Positions 18,850-26,858 of a DNA stretch of 64,000 nucleotides are shown here, piece after piece. Position 1 is the stretch's first letter. The number at the start of each line of letters is the position of its first letter. Under the pieces are notes generated by a model. That model was not told the origin of the DNA. It searched no databases and was given only the letters and a program-made list of their open reading frames with translations. The stretch covers positions 186,001-250,000 of the forward strand of contig NZ_JAGGJV010000010.1 of NCBI RefSeq assembly GCF_017873135.1. Reading direction: 5' to 3'. The position numbers and the translations under genes are program-made. This stretch comes from Rhizobium herbae (lineage in GTDB: Bacteria > Pseudomonadota > Alphaproteobacteria > Rhizobiales > Rhizobiaceae).

Positions 18850-20316
18850 TCACCGCATCACGAAAGGATCGGGAATGGGATCATCGGACGTCCGCAGCCA
18901 CACGGTCTTCGTTCGGGTGTAGCCGAGTGCAGCCGCAAGCCCGCCTTCGCGCCCATCACCGGAAAGGCCAGAGCCGCCGAAGGCCGCGATCGGCGAGACT
19001 GCGCGATAGGTATTGACCCAGACGACGCCGGCATGCAGCGATTTCATCAGGCGGTGCGCCCGTGTCAGGTTCTGGGTGAAGATCCCTGAGGCGAGGCCGT
19101 AAAGCGTATCGTTGGCAAGCGCCAGAGCTTGCGCCTCCGTCTCGAACGAGACGACGGACAGGACGGGGCCAAAGAACTCTTTTTGCAGCGAAGGCGAGCG
19201 TGTGTCGTCGCAATCCAGGATTGTCGGCTGGTAGAAAAAGCCGTCGCCTTCAGGAGACGCGCCGCCAGTGACGAGACGTGCGCCGGCATTGAGCGATGCG
19301 GCCACCAGCGTTTCGATGTGCTGGCGTTGCCGCTTGGTGGCGAGCGGGCCGACCTCGGTTTTCATATCCAGCGGCGAACCGACGCGGATCGCCTCGGCCT
19401 TTGCTTTCAGAATTGAGAGAAACCGGTCCTTGACGCTGCGCTCGACGATCAGCCGGGATGCAGCGACGCAACTCTGGCCGGTGGCGGCGAAAATGCCGGC
19501 GATCTGGGCATTGGCGGCACTTTCGAGATCGGCGTCCGCAAAGACCAGCAGCGGTGATTTGCCGCCAAGTTCCAGCGAGGTCGATGCCAGGTTTTCCGCC
19601 GAACTGCGCACGATATGGCGTGCGGTTTCCGCCCCGCCCGTAAAGGCGATATGGGCAACCTTCGGATGGGCGGTCAGCGCGGCACCGCACGTGGCCCCGA
19701 AGCCGGTGACGACGTTCACGACACCCGCTGGAAACCCCGCCTCGTCGATCAGCCGGGCGAACTCCAGAAGCGGTCCGGGACCGTCCTCCGAGGCCTTGAC
19801 GACCAGCGTGCACCCGGCAGCCAGCGCCGGGCCGATCTTGACCGCCGCCAGAAACAGCTGGCTGTTCCAGGGCACGATGGCCGCAACGACGCCAACCGGC
19901 TCTCGGCGCAGCCATACTTCCATGTCCGGCTTGTCGATCGGCAGATAGGCGCCCTCGATCTTGTCGGCAAGCCCGGCGTAATAACGGTAGTAATCCGCCA
20001 CATAGGCGATCTGCGACGAGGTCTCGCGGATGATCTTGCCGGTGTCGCGGGTTTCGATCTCGGCCAGCCTTGGCGCGTTTGCGGCGACCAGATCCGCCAG
20101 TTTGTAGAGCAGCTTGCCGCGCTGCGTCGCTGTCATCTTCGACCACGGGCCGTCACCGTAAAGGGCATCGTGAGCGGCATTGACCGCACGGTCGACATCG
20201 GCCTCCCGGCTTTCCGGCATCTCGGCCCAGGCATTGCCGGTTGCCGGATCGACGCTTGGAAAACGGGCCTCACCATCCTCGAAATGGCCGGCGATGTAGC
20301 ATTGGAAGCGTCGCAT
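18850..20316 (-). CDS. NAD(P)-dependent aldehyde dehydrogenase (TgnC-like candidate)
   Basis: A 488-aa ALDH of normal length. The catalytic Glu is in LELGGKSP and the nucleophile in GQSCVA; the Rossmann motif FTGGAETAR and the C-terminal FGGSGLSGDGREGG are present. In the trigonelline pathway of Acinetobacter baylyi an ALDH (TgnC) oxidises the N-methylformamido-methylene hydroxybutyrolactone formed by ring cleavage. Here it sits directly after the luciferase-like monooxygenase gene, consistent with that role. The start at 20316 has AGGGG 8 nt upstream. Family certain, substrate inferred. Confidence 0.9.
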   Translation of the reverse strand: MRRFQCYIAGHFEDGEARFPSVDPATGNAWAEMPESREADVDRAVNAAHDALYGDGPWSKMTATQRGKLLYKLADLVAANAPRLAEIETRDTGKIIRETSSQIAYVADYYRYYAGLADKIEGAYLPIDKPDMEVWLRREPVGVVAAIVPWNSQLFLAAVKIGPALAAGCTLVVKASEDGPGPLLEFARLIDEAGFPAGVVNVVTGFGATCGAALTAHPKVAHIAFTGGAETARHIVRSSAENLASTSLELGGKSPLLVFADADLESAANAQIAGIFAATGQSCVAASRLIVERSVKDRFLSILKAKAEAIRVGSPLDMKTEVGPLATKRQRQHIETLVAASLNAGARLVTGGASPEGDGFFYQPTILDCDDTRSPSLQKEFFGPVLSVVSFETEAQALALANDTLYGLASGIFTQNLTRAHRLMKSLHAGVVWVNTYRAVSPIAAFGGSGLSGDGREGGLAAALGYTRTKTVWLRTSDDPIPDPFVMR

Positions 20317-20321
20317 CTGAT

Positions 20322-21359
20322 TTACCCCTGAAATGCCGGCATGACATCGGCGATGAAGCGTTCGAGCGAAGCCTTCTTGCGCTCGAAACTCATGCCGGTG
20401 TCGATCCAGAAGGAATATTCGTCGTAGCCCATCGCCTCATAGGCTTTTAGCCGTCCGATGACCGCGTCTGCTCCCCCGACCACATTGTTGGCCCGCATGA
20501 CATCCGCCGACAGCATCGCATTGGCGGCGATATCCTCGGCCGGAATACGCTCGATCAGGCCCTGATGGATCGGCTTCTCGTTCTTGAACCAGGCAAAGAA
20601 GTAGTTGTAATAGACGCTCATCTCATGAGCGGCCTGCGCAATATCCGCTTCATCGGACCCCACATAGGTATGACGCAGCAGCATGATCTTCGGGCGTTCG
20701 ACGGCGGCGTTCTTCGCACAGGCCTCGTTGAAACGCCCCATCAGCGTCTCGACTTCATCATCCCCCTGCCAGAGCGGCGTCACCTGCACATTGCAGCCAT
20801 TGGCGACGGCGAATTCATGGCTGTTCGGGTCGCGCGCCGCCACCCAGATCGGCGGGTGCTGCTGGATCGGCTTCGGCGCCGAGGTGGTCGCGGGGAATTT
20901 ATAGAATTCCCCGTCATGGGCGTAGTCGCCCTCCCACAGTTTCTGGACGGCGGGGATGAGTTCGCGCATACGCTGGCCGGCACCCCAGGCGTCGAGGCCC
21001 GGTAGCAGCCGTTCGTATTCGAACGAATAGGCGCCACGGGCGATGCCGATATCCAGCCGCCCGTCGCAGATGAGGTCCGTCATCGCCGCCTCGCCGGCAA
21101 GCTTGATCGGATGCCAGAACGGCGCGATCACCGTGCCGGTACCTAGCCGCACATTGCTGGTACGGCGGGCCAGATCGGCGATGGTGATGAAGGGATTGGG
21201 GGCAATGGTGAAATCCATGCCGTGGTGTTCGCCGGTCCAGATCGCATGCATGCCGCCCTTGTCGGCGATTTCGCACAGCGCCACGAACTCCTCGTAGAGG
21301 CTCCTGTGATCCTGCTCCGCGTCGAGCCGCTCCATATGGACGAAAAGAGAGAATTTCAT
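20322..21359 (-). CDS. LLM-class (luciferase-like) flavin-dependent monooxygenase (TgnB-like candidate)
   Basis: A 345-aa TIM-barrel flavin monooxygenase: KFSLFVHMERLD at the N terminus, AIWTGEHHGMDF with the conserved EHH, and RLGTGTVIAPFWHP. It uses reduced FMN supplied by the flavin reductase encoded immediately upstream. Relatives cleave C-N or C-C bonds or open N-heterocyclic rings, including TgnB that opens the trigonelline pyridinium ring. Five bases separate it from both neighbours' ends. The start at 21359 has AAGGAAGG about 10 nt upstream. This is the probable ring-attacking enzyme of the operon. Confidence 0.9.
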   Translation of the reverse strand: MKFSLFVHMERLDAEQDHRSLYEEFVALCEIADKGGMHAIWTGEHHGMDFTIAPNPFITIADLARRTSNVRLGTGTVIAPFWHPIKLAGEAAMTDLICDGRLDIGIARGAYSFEYERLLPGLDAWGAGQRMRELIPAVQKLWEGDYAHDGEFYKFPATTSAPKPIQQHPPIWVAARDPNSHEFAVANGCNVQVTPLWQGDDEVETLMGRFNEACAKNAAVERPKIMLLRHTYVGSDEADIAQAAHEMSVYYNYFFAWFKNEKPIHQGLIERIPAEDIAANAMLSADVMRANNVVGGADAVIGRLKAYEAMGYDEYSFWIDTGMSFERKKASLERFIADVMPAFQG

Positions 21360-21364
21360 CGCGG

Positions 21365-22291
21365 TCAGGCCTTCCTTGAAACCGGGTGCACTTTTCCGGC
21401 CGTCTCATTGCCGAAATACACGCCGAAATTACCGATGGAGTTTTCCATATCGAAACGCCGGAGGATATCGGCGGTCGCCGCGCTGTCGAGGGTTTGCTGC
21501 AAGGCGTCGGCCGGCGGCAGGAAGCGGCCGGCAGCGGGTTCACCGGCAGTCGCAGTCGCGCGATAGACGATGTGCTGCCGGTTGTCGGTGCGACTCTCGT
21601 AGACGGAATAGAGGAAGCCGACGGAGACGGTGAGACCCGTCAGCGTTTCGAGATAATCCCGCAGCATCTGCGTCGGCTCGCCGCCTTCCATGGCGCAGGT
21701 CGGCAGGCTGAGAACGTCGCTTCCGAGCAGAAGAACCGAGCCGTCACGCTCGATCACCGCGCTCAGCTGCGCCTCGCCTTCGGCCGCCGCCGAAACGGCC
21801 TTGCCCGCCAATGCGGGGGTAAAATAGCTGCCCCTGGCATACCCCAGACCGTTCCTGCCGCTGTTGTCGAAAGCCTTCACCCGGCCGGTCATGATCACGT
21901 GATCGCCCGCATCGAGTATGGCTTCGGTGGAACAATCGAACCATGCCGCGACATCCGAAAAAATCGGCGACCCCTCGGGTCCGGTCTTCCAGTCTACGGC
22001 CGCGAAACGATCCTCGACTGGGCGGGCGAAGGTATTGGAGACATCCTTCTGCGTCTCGGAAAGGATATTCACCGCAAACCCGTCCGAACCGGTCATTGCC
22101 GCGAAATTTCGCGACGTCTTCGCCAGGCAGATCAGCAGCAGCGGCGGGTCCAGCGACACGGAGGTAAACGAATTGGCGGTAAAGCCGATCGGCTGGCCGG
22201 ACGGATCATACGCCGTCACCACCGTCACGCCGGTCGGGAAGGCGCCGAACGCGTCGCGCAGGGCGCGGGCATCGAAACTTGCTTCGCTCAT
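21365..22291 (-). CDS. Flavin reductase with a degenerate Nudix-like C-terminal domain (TgnA-like candidate)
   Basis: A 308-aa protein, nearly twice the usual flavin reductase length. Residues about 8-165 are a Flavin_Reduct domain (FGAFPTGVTVVTAYD, GFTANSFTSVSLDPPLLL). Residues about 180-308 look like a Nudix fold: strand AVIERDGSVLLL, then LPTCAMEGGEPTQMLRDYL, where GGE is kept but the REUxEE catalytic core is replaced by RDYLETL. The tail may sense or bind a nucleotide or product rather than hydrolyse it. The start at 22291 overlaps the hydrolase stop (ATGA) and has GGAGG 7 nt upstream. It supplies reduced flavin to the LLM monooxygenase. Confidence 0.88.
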   Translation of the reverse strand: MSEASFDARALRDAFGAFPTGVTVVTAYDPSGQPIGFTANSFTSVSLDPPLLLICLAKTSRNFAAMTGSDGFAVNILSETQKDVSNTFARPVEDRFAAVDWKTGPEGSPIFSDVAAWFDCSTEAILDAGDHVIMTGRVKAFDNSGRNGLGYARGSYFTPALAGKAVSAAAEGEAQLSAVIERDGSVLLLGSDVLSLPTCAMEGGEPTQMLRDYLETLTGLTVSVGFLYSVYESRTDNRQHIVYRATATAGEPAAGRFLPPADALQQTLDSAATADILRRFDMENSIGNFGVYFGNETAGKVHPVSRKA

Positions 22292-23085
22292 CGTTTCTCC
22301 TCCGGTTTCTCCAGCCATTCCGAGAGGATCGCGTTGACCTCATCGGGGGCCGTCAGATTGACCATATGCCGGTGGCCGTCGATCAGCACGGCGTAACCAT
22401 TGGGAGCAGCATATGCCATCGCCTGCGCCATCGCCGGGGTCGAGTTGGGATCGTCGGTTCCGGTCAGAAACAAGGCCGGACATCCGACATCCGGCCAGCA
22501 ATCGGCATAGGCGCTGTCCCCGGCGGCAAAGGCCGCATAGGCCGTGGCGTAACCGCCGCGGTCGACAGACGAGAGCCAGCGATGGGTCAGCCGGTAGGCG
22601 CTGCTCTCGCGGCTGTCGGCCCCGAACCAGCGCAGCAGCGGACCATCGACATCGACCTGCCCGGCGCGGATTTCCCGAGCCCTGTCGATGACTGCCGCGC
22701 TCGCGGCTGCATCGCGGCGGTAGACCGCGTTCAGAAGGGCAACCCGGGACACTCTTGATCCGAACGTGGCTGCCGCGCCGCCGGCAATCAAAGCGCCCAT
22801 CGAGTGTCCGGCCAGATTGGCGCGATCAAGCTCGAGGTCGTCGAGAAAAAGGCCGAGCCAGGCAACAAAGGCGTCAAGCCCGGCATTCTCCGGCAAGGCC
22901 CGGCTTTCGCCATGGCCCGGCATGTCGACGGCGATCACACGATGGCTCCTGCCAAGAGCTGCCATTTGCGGCGCCCAGGCCTCCAGCCGCATGCCGACCC
23001 CGTGGATCAGCACCAGCGGCTCGCCGGCGCCCTGCTCCGCGTAGGCAATGCCGCTTTTCGTATGGAACCGCCGGATCATGTCCAT
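22288..23085 (-). CDS. Alpha/beta-fold hydrolase (TgnD-like candidate)
   Basis: A 265-aa hydrolase with oxyanion HGVGMRLEAW, nucleophile elbow GHSMG (Ser at about residue 95), acid in TGTDDPN and catalytic His in GHRHMVNL. It belongs to the broad epoxide hydrolase/C-C hydrolase/amidase-like group. In vitamin B6 and trigonelline degradation an alpha/beta hydrolase splits an amidomethylene-succinate intermediate; this operon has the matching monooxygenase, reductase and ALDH, so that role is plausible. ATG at 23085 or 23079 could start it; neither has a strong SD. Two bases separate it from the AA_synth stop. Confidence 0.85.
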   Translation of the reverse strand: MDMIRRFHTKSGIAYAEQGAGEPLVLIHGVGMRLEAWAPQMAALGRSHRVIAVDMPGHGESRALPENAGLDAFVAWLGLFLDDLELDRANLAGHSMGALIAGGAAATFGSRVSRVALLNAVYRRDAAASAAVIDRAREIRAGQVDVDGPLLRWFGADSRESSAYRLTHRWLSSVDRGGYATAYAAFAAGDSAYADCWPDVGCPALFLTGTDDPNSTPAMAQAMAYAAPNGYAVLIDGHRHMVNLTAPDEVNAILSEWLEKPEEKR

Positions 23086-23086
23086 G

Positions 23087-23689
23087 TCAGACCGCTGCCG
23101 GATTGCTGGCGTCGTTGCCGAGATCTTTCAGATCCTGGTAGCGGTCGCCGATGCGATGGTGCGGGCGTCCGCCCACCGATGCACCGAGAGCAACAAGAAT
23201 CTCATTGGCCGCCGGTGCATCGCCGATCGCCGTCTGGATGGTGAGGTAGTGCGAGCGACGGCCTTCGTCGTTCTTGTCCATCAGCGGGATCATCACCGGC
23301 GCATTGGCCGGACCACGCGTGTTGCAGAAAGCGAGATAGGACTTTGCGCCGACGGCAGTGCGGTAGTGATTGCCGAAACGCAACGTGTGGATCAAAGCGG
23401 ACGCATGCTCAAGTTCGCCGTCCAGCCCCACCACCGCTGCCTTGCCATAAGCTTCCACCTGCTCGCCGGATCCGACGGCGTCGATGATCATCCGCGTCAG
23501 CAATTCGCCAAGCACCGGCGCCACCGCATGAATCTCCGGCTTCAGGTCTTCGACAAAGCCCTTTCCGGCCCACGGGTTCTTCACTACGGCCATAGCCGCA
23601 TAGAGCTTGAGCGGTATCGGCGCAGCCTTGCCTCCTTCGATGAGGATGGTTTCGACCTGCAGCAGGGTTTTGCGGATTTCGATAGCCAA
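23087..23689 (-). CDS. AA_synth/DUF1185 family protein of unknown activity
   Basis: A 200-aa protein matching the 'amino acid synthesis' family (PF06684, DUF1185): EIRKTLLQVETILIEGG, LKLYAAMAVVKNPWAGKG and AYGKAAVVGLDGELEHASAL are characteristic. Family members recur in operons degrading N-heterocycles and amides, but no reaction is established. The start is TTG at 23689, backed by AAGGA 8 nt upstream. It is the first gene of the ten-gene operon, directly after the GntR operator region, so it is probably highly expressed and part of the core pathway rather than accessory. Confidence 0.8.
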   Translation of the reverse strand: MAIEIRKTLLQVETILIEGGKAAPIPLKLYAAMAVVKNPWAGKGFVEDLKPEIHAVAPVLGELLTRMIIDAVGSGEQVEAYGKAAVVGLDGELEHASALIHTLRFGNHYRTAVGAKSYLAFCNTRGPANAPVMIPLMDKNDEGRRSHYLTIQTAIGDAPAANEILVALGASVGGRPHHRIGDRYQDLKDLGNDASNPAAV

Positions 23690-23722
23690 GGCCGTTTTCC
23701 TTCAATATGTCGATGTCTCGTA

Positions 23723-23751
23723 TGATGGTATACCATAAGATCACGTGTCAA
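23723..23751 (-). promoter_or_regulatory. Divergent promoter with GntR/FCD operator
   Basis: A perfect 12-bp palindrome ATGGTATACCAT (23725-23736) matches the TGGTNNNACCA pattern bound by FCD-type GntR regulators. On the minus strand a perfect -35 TTGACA (23751-23746) and a -10-like CATCAT (23728-23723) bracket it, so a bound repressor would block transcription of the catabolic operon. It lies between the operon and the GntR gene. Binding is inferred. Confidence 0.65.
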
Positions 23752-23789
23752 GCCTTGTTTGGAATCATTTCTGCGTCTATGAGAGAAGC

Positions 23790-24515
23790 ATGAACCAGAA
23801 TCTGTTTGCCCCGACCGACGAAACCGTCCCGAATCTCGAATCGCTCCGGATTGATACGCCGCCGGTCACCCTGCGCGAAATGGCACTCGAGCGCCTGCGC
23901 AACGCCATCATCGCCGGCCTTTTCAGCCCGGGACAGCGGCTTGTCGAACGCACTTTGTGCGACCAGCTCGGCGTGTCTCGATCGGTCATCCGCGAGGTGC
24001 TACGCCATCTGGAAACGGAAGGCCTGGTCGAGACCGCCCCCAAGCAGGGGCCGATCGTCGCCCGCATCGACTGGCACCAGGCCCGCCAGATCTATGATGT
24101 CCGCATCGCGCTCGAAACGACGGCGGTCGCCGATTGCGCCCGCAACGCCGATGCGGCGACCAAGGAAAAACTGAAGACGGTGCTGGAGGACCTCGACCGC
24201 AATTCCCGCAAGAACGATGCCCTGACGATCCTTGCCGCCACAACGGAATTCTACGAGACGATCTTCCTGTCGGGCGGCCACGAGATCGCCTGGGATATCG
24301 TCAAGCGGCTGAACAGCCGCATTTCCCGGCTGCGGGTCATGACCCTTTCCACGACCAACCGCACGGTATCTGGGCCTGCCAGAATGCGCGAAATCTTCAA
24401 CGCCATCCTGCGCAACGATCCGGACGCGGCAACCACAGCCTGCCGCGCCCATATCGAGGAAGCGGCGCAGATTGCCGAAAGCCTGCTGGTGCCCGGCAAG
24501 CACGGGAAACCTTAG
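23790..24515 (+). CDS. GntR-family (FCD/FadR subgroup) transcriptional regulator
   Basis: A 241-aa regulator with an N-terminal winged helix (LRNAIIAGLFSPGQRLVERTL, then GVSRSVIREVLRHLETEG) and an all-helical FCD effector domain from about residue 95, where the metal-ligand-type residues appear in DVRIALET and the closing segment RAHIEEAAQIAES. It is divergent from the ten-gene operon and the palindrome between them is a typical FCD site, so it most likely represses that operon until a pathway metabolite binds. The start at 23790 has a GAGAGA element just upstream. Confidence 0.9.
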   Translation: MNQNLFAPTDETVPNLESLRIDTPPVTLREMALERLRNAIIAGLFSPGQRLVERTLCDQLGVSRSVIREVLRHLETEGLVETAPKQGPIVARIDWHQARQIYDVRIALETTAVADCARNADAATKEKLKTVLEDLDRNSRKNDALTILAATTEFYETIFLSGGHEIAWDIVKRLNSRISRLRVMTLSTTNRTVSGPARMREIFNAILRNDPDAATTACRAHIEEAAQIAESLLVPGKHGKP

Positions 24516-24580
24516 CAGGCCGTCGCTCTCGTCCGAAAGCAATGCAAAGTGAAGCGGGCCAGGCGTTTATCACGCGCCCC

Positions 24581-25642
24581 TTACGCGACGGAAACAGTTC
24601 TACGCAGCCCCGTGGAAGCACGCTCGACCAGGTGACAGGCCAGCTCCACACGACGCGGCGGCATCGGCAGGCCGGACAGGCTGTCGCGCAAAAGGTCGAG
24701 TGCGACCGAGCCGATCTCACGCATCGGGATGTGCATCGTCGTCAGTGGCGGATTGAGGAAAGCCGCCTGCGGCAGGTCGTCCATGCCCATCACCGACACG
24801 TCGCCGGGCACGGAATAGCCCCGCTGCTGGACGCCCATCATGGCGCCGACGGCGAGGCTGTCGCCTGCGGCCAGCACCGCGGTAAAATCGAGCCCGCGCG
24901 CCTCGATCCGCGACGCAATCGCCTGCGCCGCCAGTTCGGGCAGCCAGTCCTCCACCGGCACCACCAGATCCGCGTCGGCGGCAAGCCCGTGATGCAACAG
25001 TGCATCCTTCCATCCCTCGTAGCGCCGCTCGATGGTACGCCGTCCCGGCCGCATCAGGAACAGGATGCGCTCATGGCCGAGTTCGATCAGATGGTCGGCG
25101 GCCAGCCGCGCGCTGGAGCGGTTGCAGGGGGTGACACTGGACAGCCGCATGAACGGATCATCGCCATTGAGAAGCACGACCGGCTTGTCGAAACCGCGCG
25201 TCGCGGCCAGCATGTCCTCGTCATCGACGGTGAGAAACAGCAGGCCAGCGACCTGAGGATCGTCCAGCGCCTCTTGGAGGACGGCGAGTTCCTCCTGTCT
25301 GTCGGCGATCGGCCGCGTGACGATCTCAAGTCCAAGCGCCTGTGCGCGTTCCTGCACCCCCTCGAGAACATAGAGGGTGAACTGGTTGCGCACGTAGTCG
25401 ATCATCGCAGCACTAGAGGCCGCCAGAATGACCTTCTGGCCGGCGACCGCCGTCGGGATCACATAATTGGCGATCTTGGCGGCTTCGAGCACCCGCTGGC
25501 GGATTTCCGGCCGCACACCTTTTTCGCCGGCAATCGCCCGCGAAGCTGTACTCAGCGACACGCCGCAAGCCTCGGCGATGTCCTCCAGGCGCACGCGCCT
25601 GCTCTTCTTTCCACGCTTGCCCGCGATCGGTTTTACCGTCAT
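24581..25642 (-). CDS. LacI-family transcriptional regulator of the pectin-oligosaccharide locus
   Basis: A 353-aa repressor. The helix-turn-helix RLEDIAEACGVSLSTASRAI is at about residues 17-36, followed by the hinge and a periplasmic-binding-protein-like effector domain (ILAASSAAMIDYVRNQF; VPGDVSVMGMDD; TTMHIPMREIG). The start at 25642 has GGGAG 6 nt upstream; further in-frame sequence to 25852 overlaps the divergent GH105 gene and is rejected. It is divergent from the GH105-KduI operon, so an unsaturated uronate or KDG-like inducer is likely. Convergent with the GntR gene. Confidence 0.9.
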   Translation of the reverse strand: MTVKPIAGKRGKKSRRVRLEDIAEACGVSLSTASRAIAGEKGVRPEIRQRVLEAAKIANYVIPTAVAGQKVILAASSAAMIDYVRNQFTLYVLEGVQERAQALGLEIVTRPIADRQEELAVLQEALDDPQVAGLLFLTVDDEDMLAATRGFDKPVVLLNGDDPFMRLSSVTPCNRSSARLAADHLIELGHERILFLMRPGRRTIERRYEGWKDALLHHGLAADADLVVPVEDWLPELAAQAIASRIEARGLDFTAVLAAGDSLAVGAMMGVQQRGYSVPGDVSVMGMDDLPQAAFLNPPLTTMHIPMREIGSVALDLLRDSLSGLPMPPRRVELACHLVERASTGLRRTVSVA

Positions 25643-25667
25643 GTCGATCTCCCTTCCATCAACATGA

Positions 25668-25689
25668 GAAAAATTTTCAGATTGCGCAA
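25668..25689. promoter_or_regulatory. Candidate LacI operator region
   Basis: Between the divergent LacI and GH105 genes are GAAAA-A-TTTTC (25668-25678) and the perfect palindrome TTGCGCAA (25682-25689). The latter has the central CG typical of LacI-family operators. No convincing -35/-10 pair was found, so the exact promoter is open. Confidence 0.35.
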
Positions 25690-25757
25690 CAAAATTCGAC
25701 GTGCATTTATTTCCGCAACGAGCCGTCCCCAAGAGCGGCGCATGTGGAGGAGCATTC

Positions 25758-26858
25758 ATGGGTCCAGATGGCCGCGATATTCGCAACGGTCTCGATCGCC
25801 TTGTTGCCGGAACGACCGGCCTCAAGCACGACGGCCGTTTCCATGAGCCCAATCTCGACGGAACCGCCGGCGACTATATCAGCTTCGACAGCTGGGAATG
25901 GCCGCAGGGCGTCGGCCTCTATGGCCTGATCAAGCTCTGGCTGTTCACCGGCCGCGACGACCTGCGCCAGCTCGTCGAATCCTGGTACCAGGAACGCATC
26001 GCAGCCGGCCTGCCGCAGCTCAACGTCAATACCACGGCGCCGATGCTCGGCCTGTCGGTTCTCTGGGCAAAAACCCGCGATTCCCGTTGGCAGCCGGTCC
26101 TTGACGACTGGGCAAACCGGGTAATCGCGGAGCTTGGCCGCACGCCGGAAGGCGGCTTCGAGCATCACGTCTCCGACAAGGTCAATCACGACGAGCTCTG
26201 GGACGATACGCTCTATATGGTCGCCCTGTTTCTGGCGTCCTACGGGCAGGCGAGCGGACGGCGCGAACTGGTCGATGAGGCCTCTCGGCAGTTTCTCGTC
26301 CACACCCGCTATCTCGCCGATACCCATACGGGCCTCTGGTTCCACGGCTGGACCTTCGACGGCCGGCACAATTTTGCCGAGGCGCGCTGGGCGCGCGGCA
26401 ATGCGTGGATCACCGCGGGATTGCTCGATCTCTTCGATCTCGCCGACCTTGCCAGGCCGGTGAAGGATTTCCTGCAGGGCGTTCTCGTCGCGCAGGTCGA
26501 TGCGCTGCTGTCGCTGCAGGCGCCGTCCGGTGCATGGCGCACGCTGCTCGACGATGCGACCTCCTATGAGGAGATTTCCGCCACCGCCGGGATCGGCTAC
26601 GGCCTGTTGAAGGGCTATCGCCTCGGCCTCGGCACCCCGGCATGGCGCACCGCCGGCCTCAAGGCCTTGCGGGTGGTGATGGACAATATCGATGAAACCG
26701 GCACCGTGCTGAATGTCTCCTACGGCACGCGCATGGGCCACGATCTTCAGTTCTACAGGGACATTCCCATTCAACCGACCGGCTACGGCCAGGCCCTGGC
26801 GATCCTGTGCCTGTCCGAAGGACTGCAGCATGTCGGCACAGAAGGACAAGCAGCATGA
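25758..26858 (+). CDS. GH105/GH88-family unsaturated uronyl (rhamnogalacturonyl) hydrolase
   Basis: A 366-aa (alpha/alpha)6-barrel enzyme, the usual length for YteR/RhiN. The catalytic Asp region is NHDELWDDTLYMV, and RWARGNAWITAG and FYRDIPIQPTGYGQA are conserved active-site segments. It removes the unsaturated uronic acid from oligosaccharides made by pectate or rhamnogalacturonan lyases, in the cytoplasm because no signal peptide is visible. The start at 25758 has GGAGG 7 nt upstream. It heads the operon and overlaps KduI (ATGA), which would process its released unsaturated galacturonate after spontaneous ring opening. Confidence 0.9.
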   Translation: MGPDGRDIRNGLDRLVAGTTGLKHDGRFHEPNLDGTAGDYISFDSWEWPQGVGLYGLIKLWLFTGRDDLRQLVESWYQERIAAGLPQLNVNTTAPMLGLSVLWAKTRDSRWQPVLDDWANRVIAELGRTPEGGFEHHVSDKVNHDELWDDTLYMVALFLASYGQASGRRELVDEASRQFLVHTRYLADTHTGLWFHGWTFDGRHNFAEARWARGNAWITAGLLDLFDLADLARPVKDFLQGVLVAQVDALLSLQAPSGAWRTLLDDATSYEEISATAGIGYGLLKGYRLGLGTPAWRTAGLKALRVVMDNIDETGTVLNVSYGTRMGHDLQFYRDIPIQPTGYGQALAILCLSEGLQHVGTEGQAA

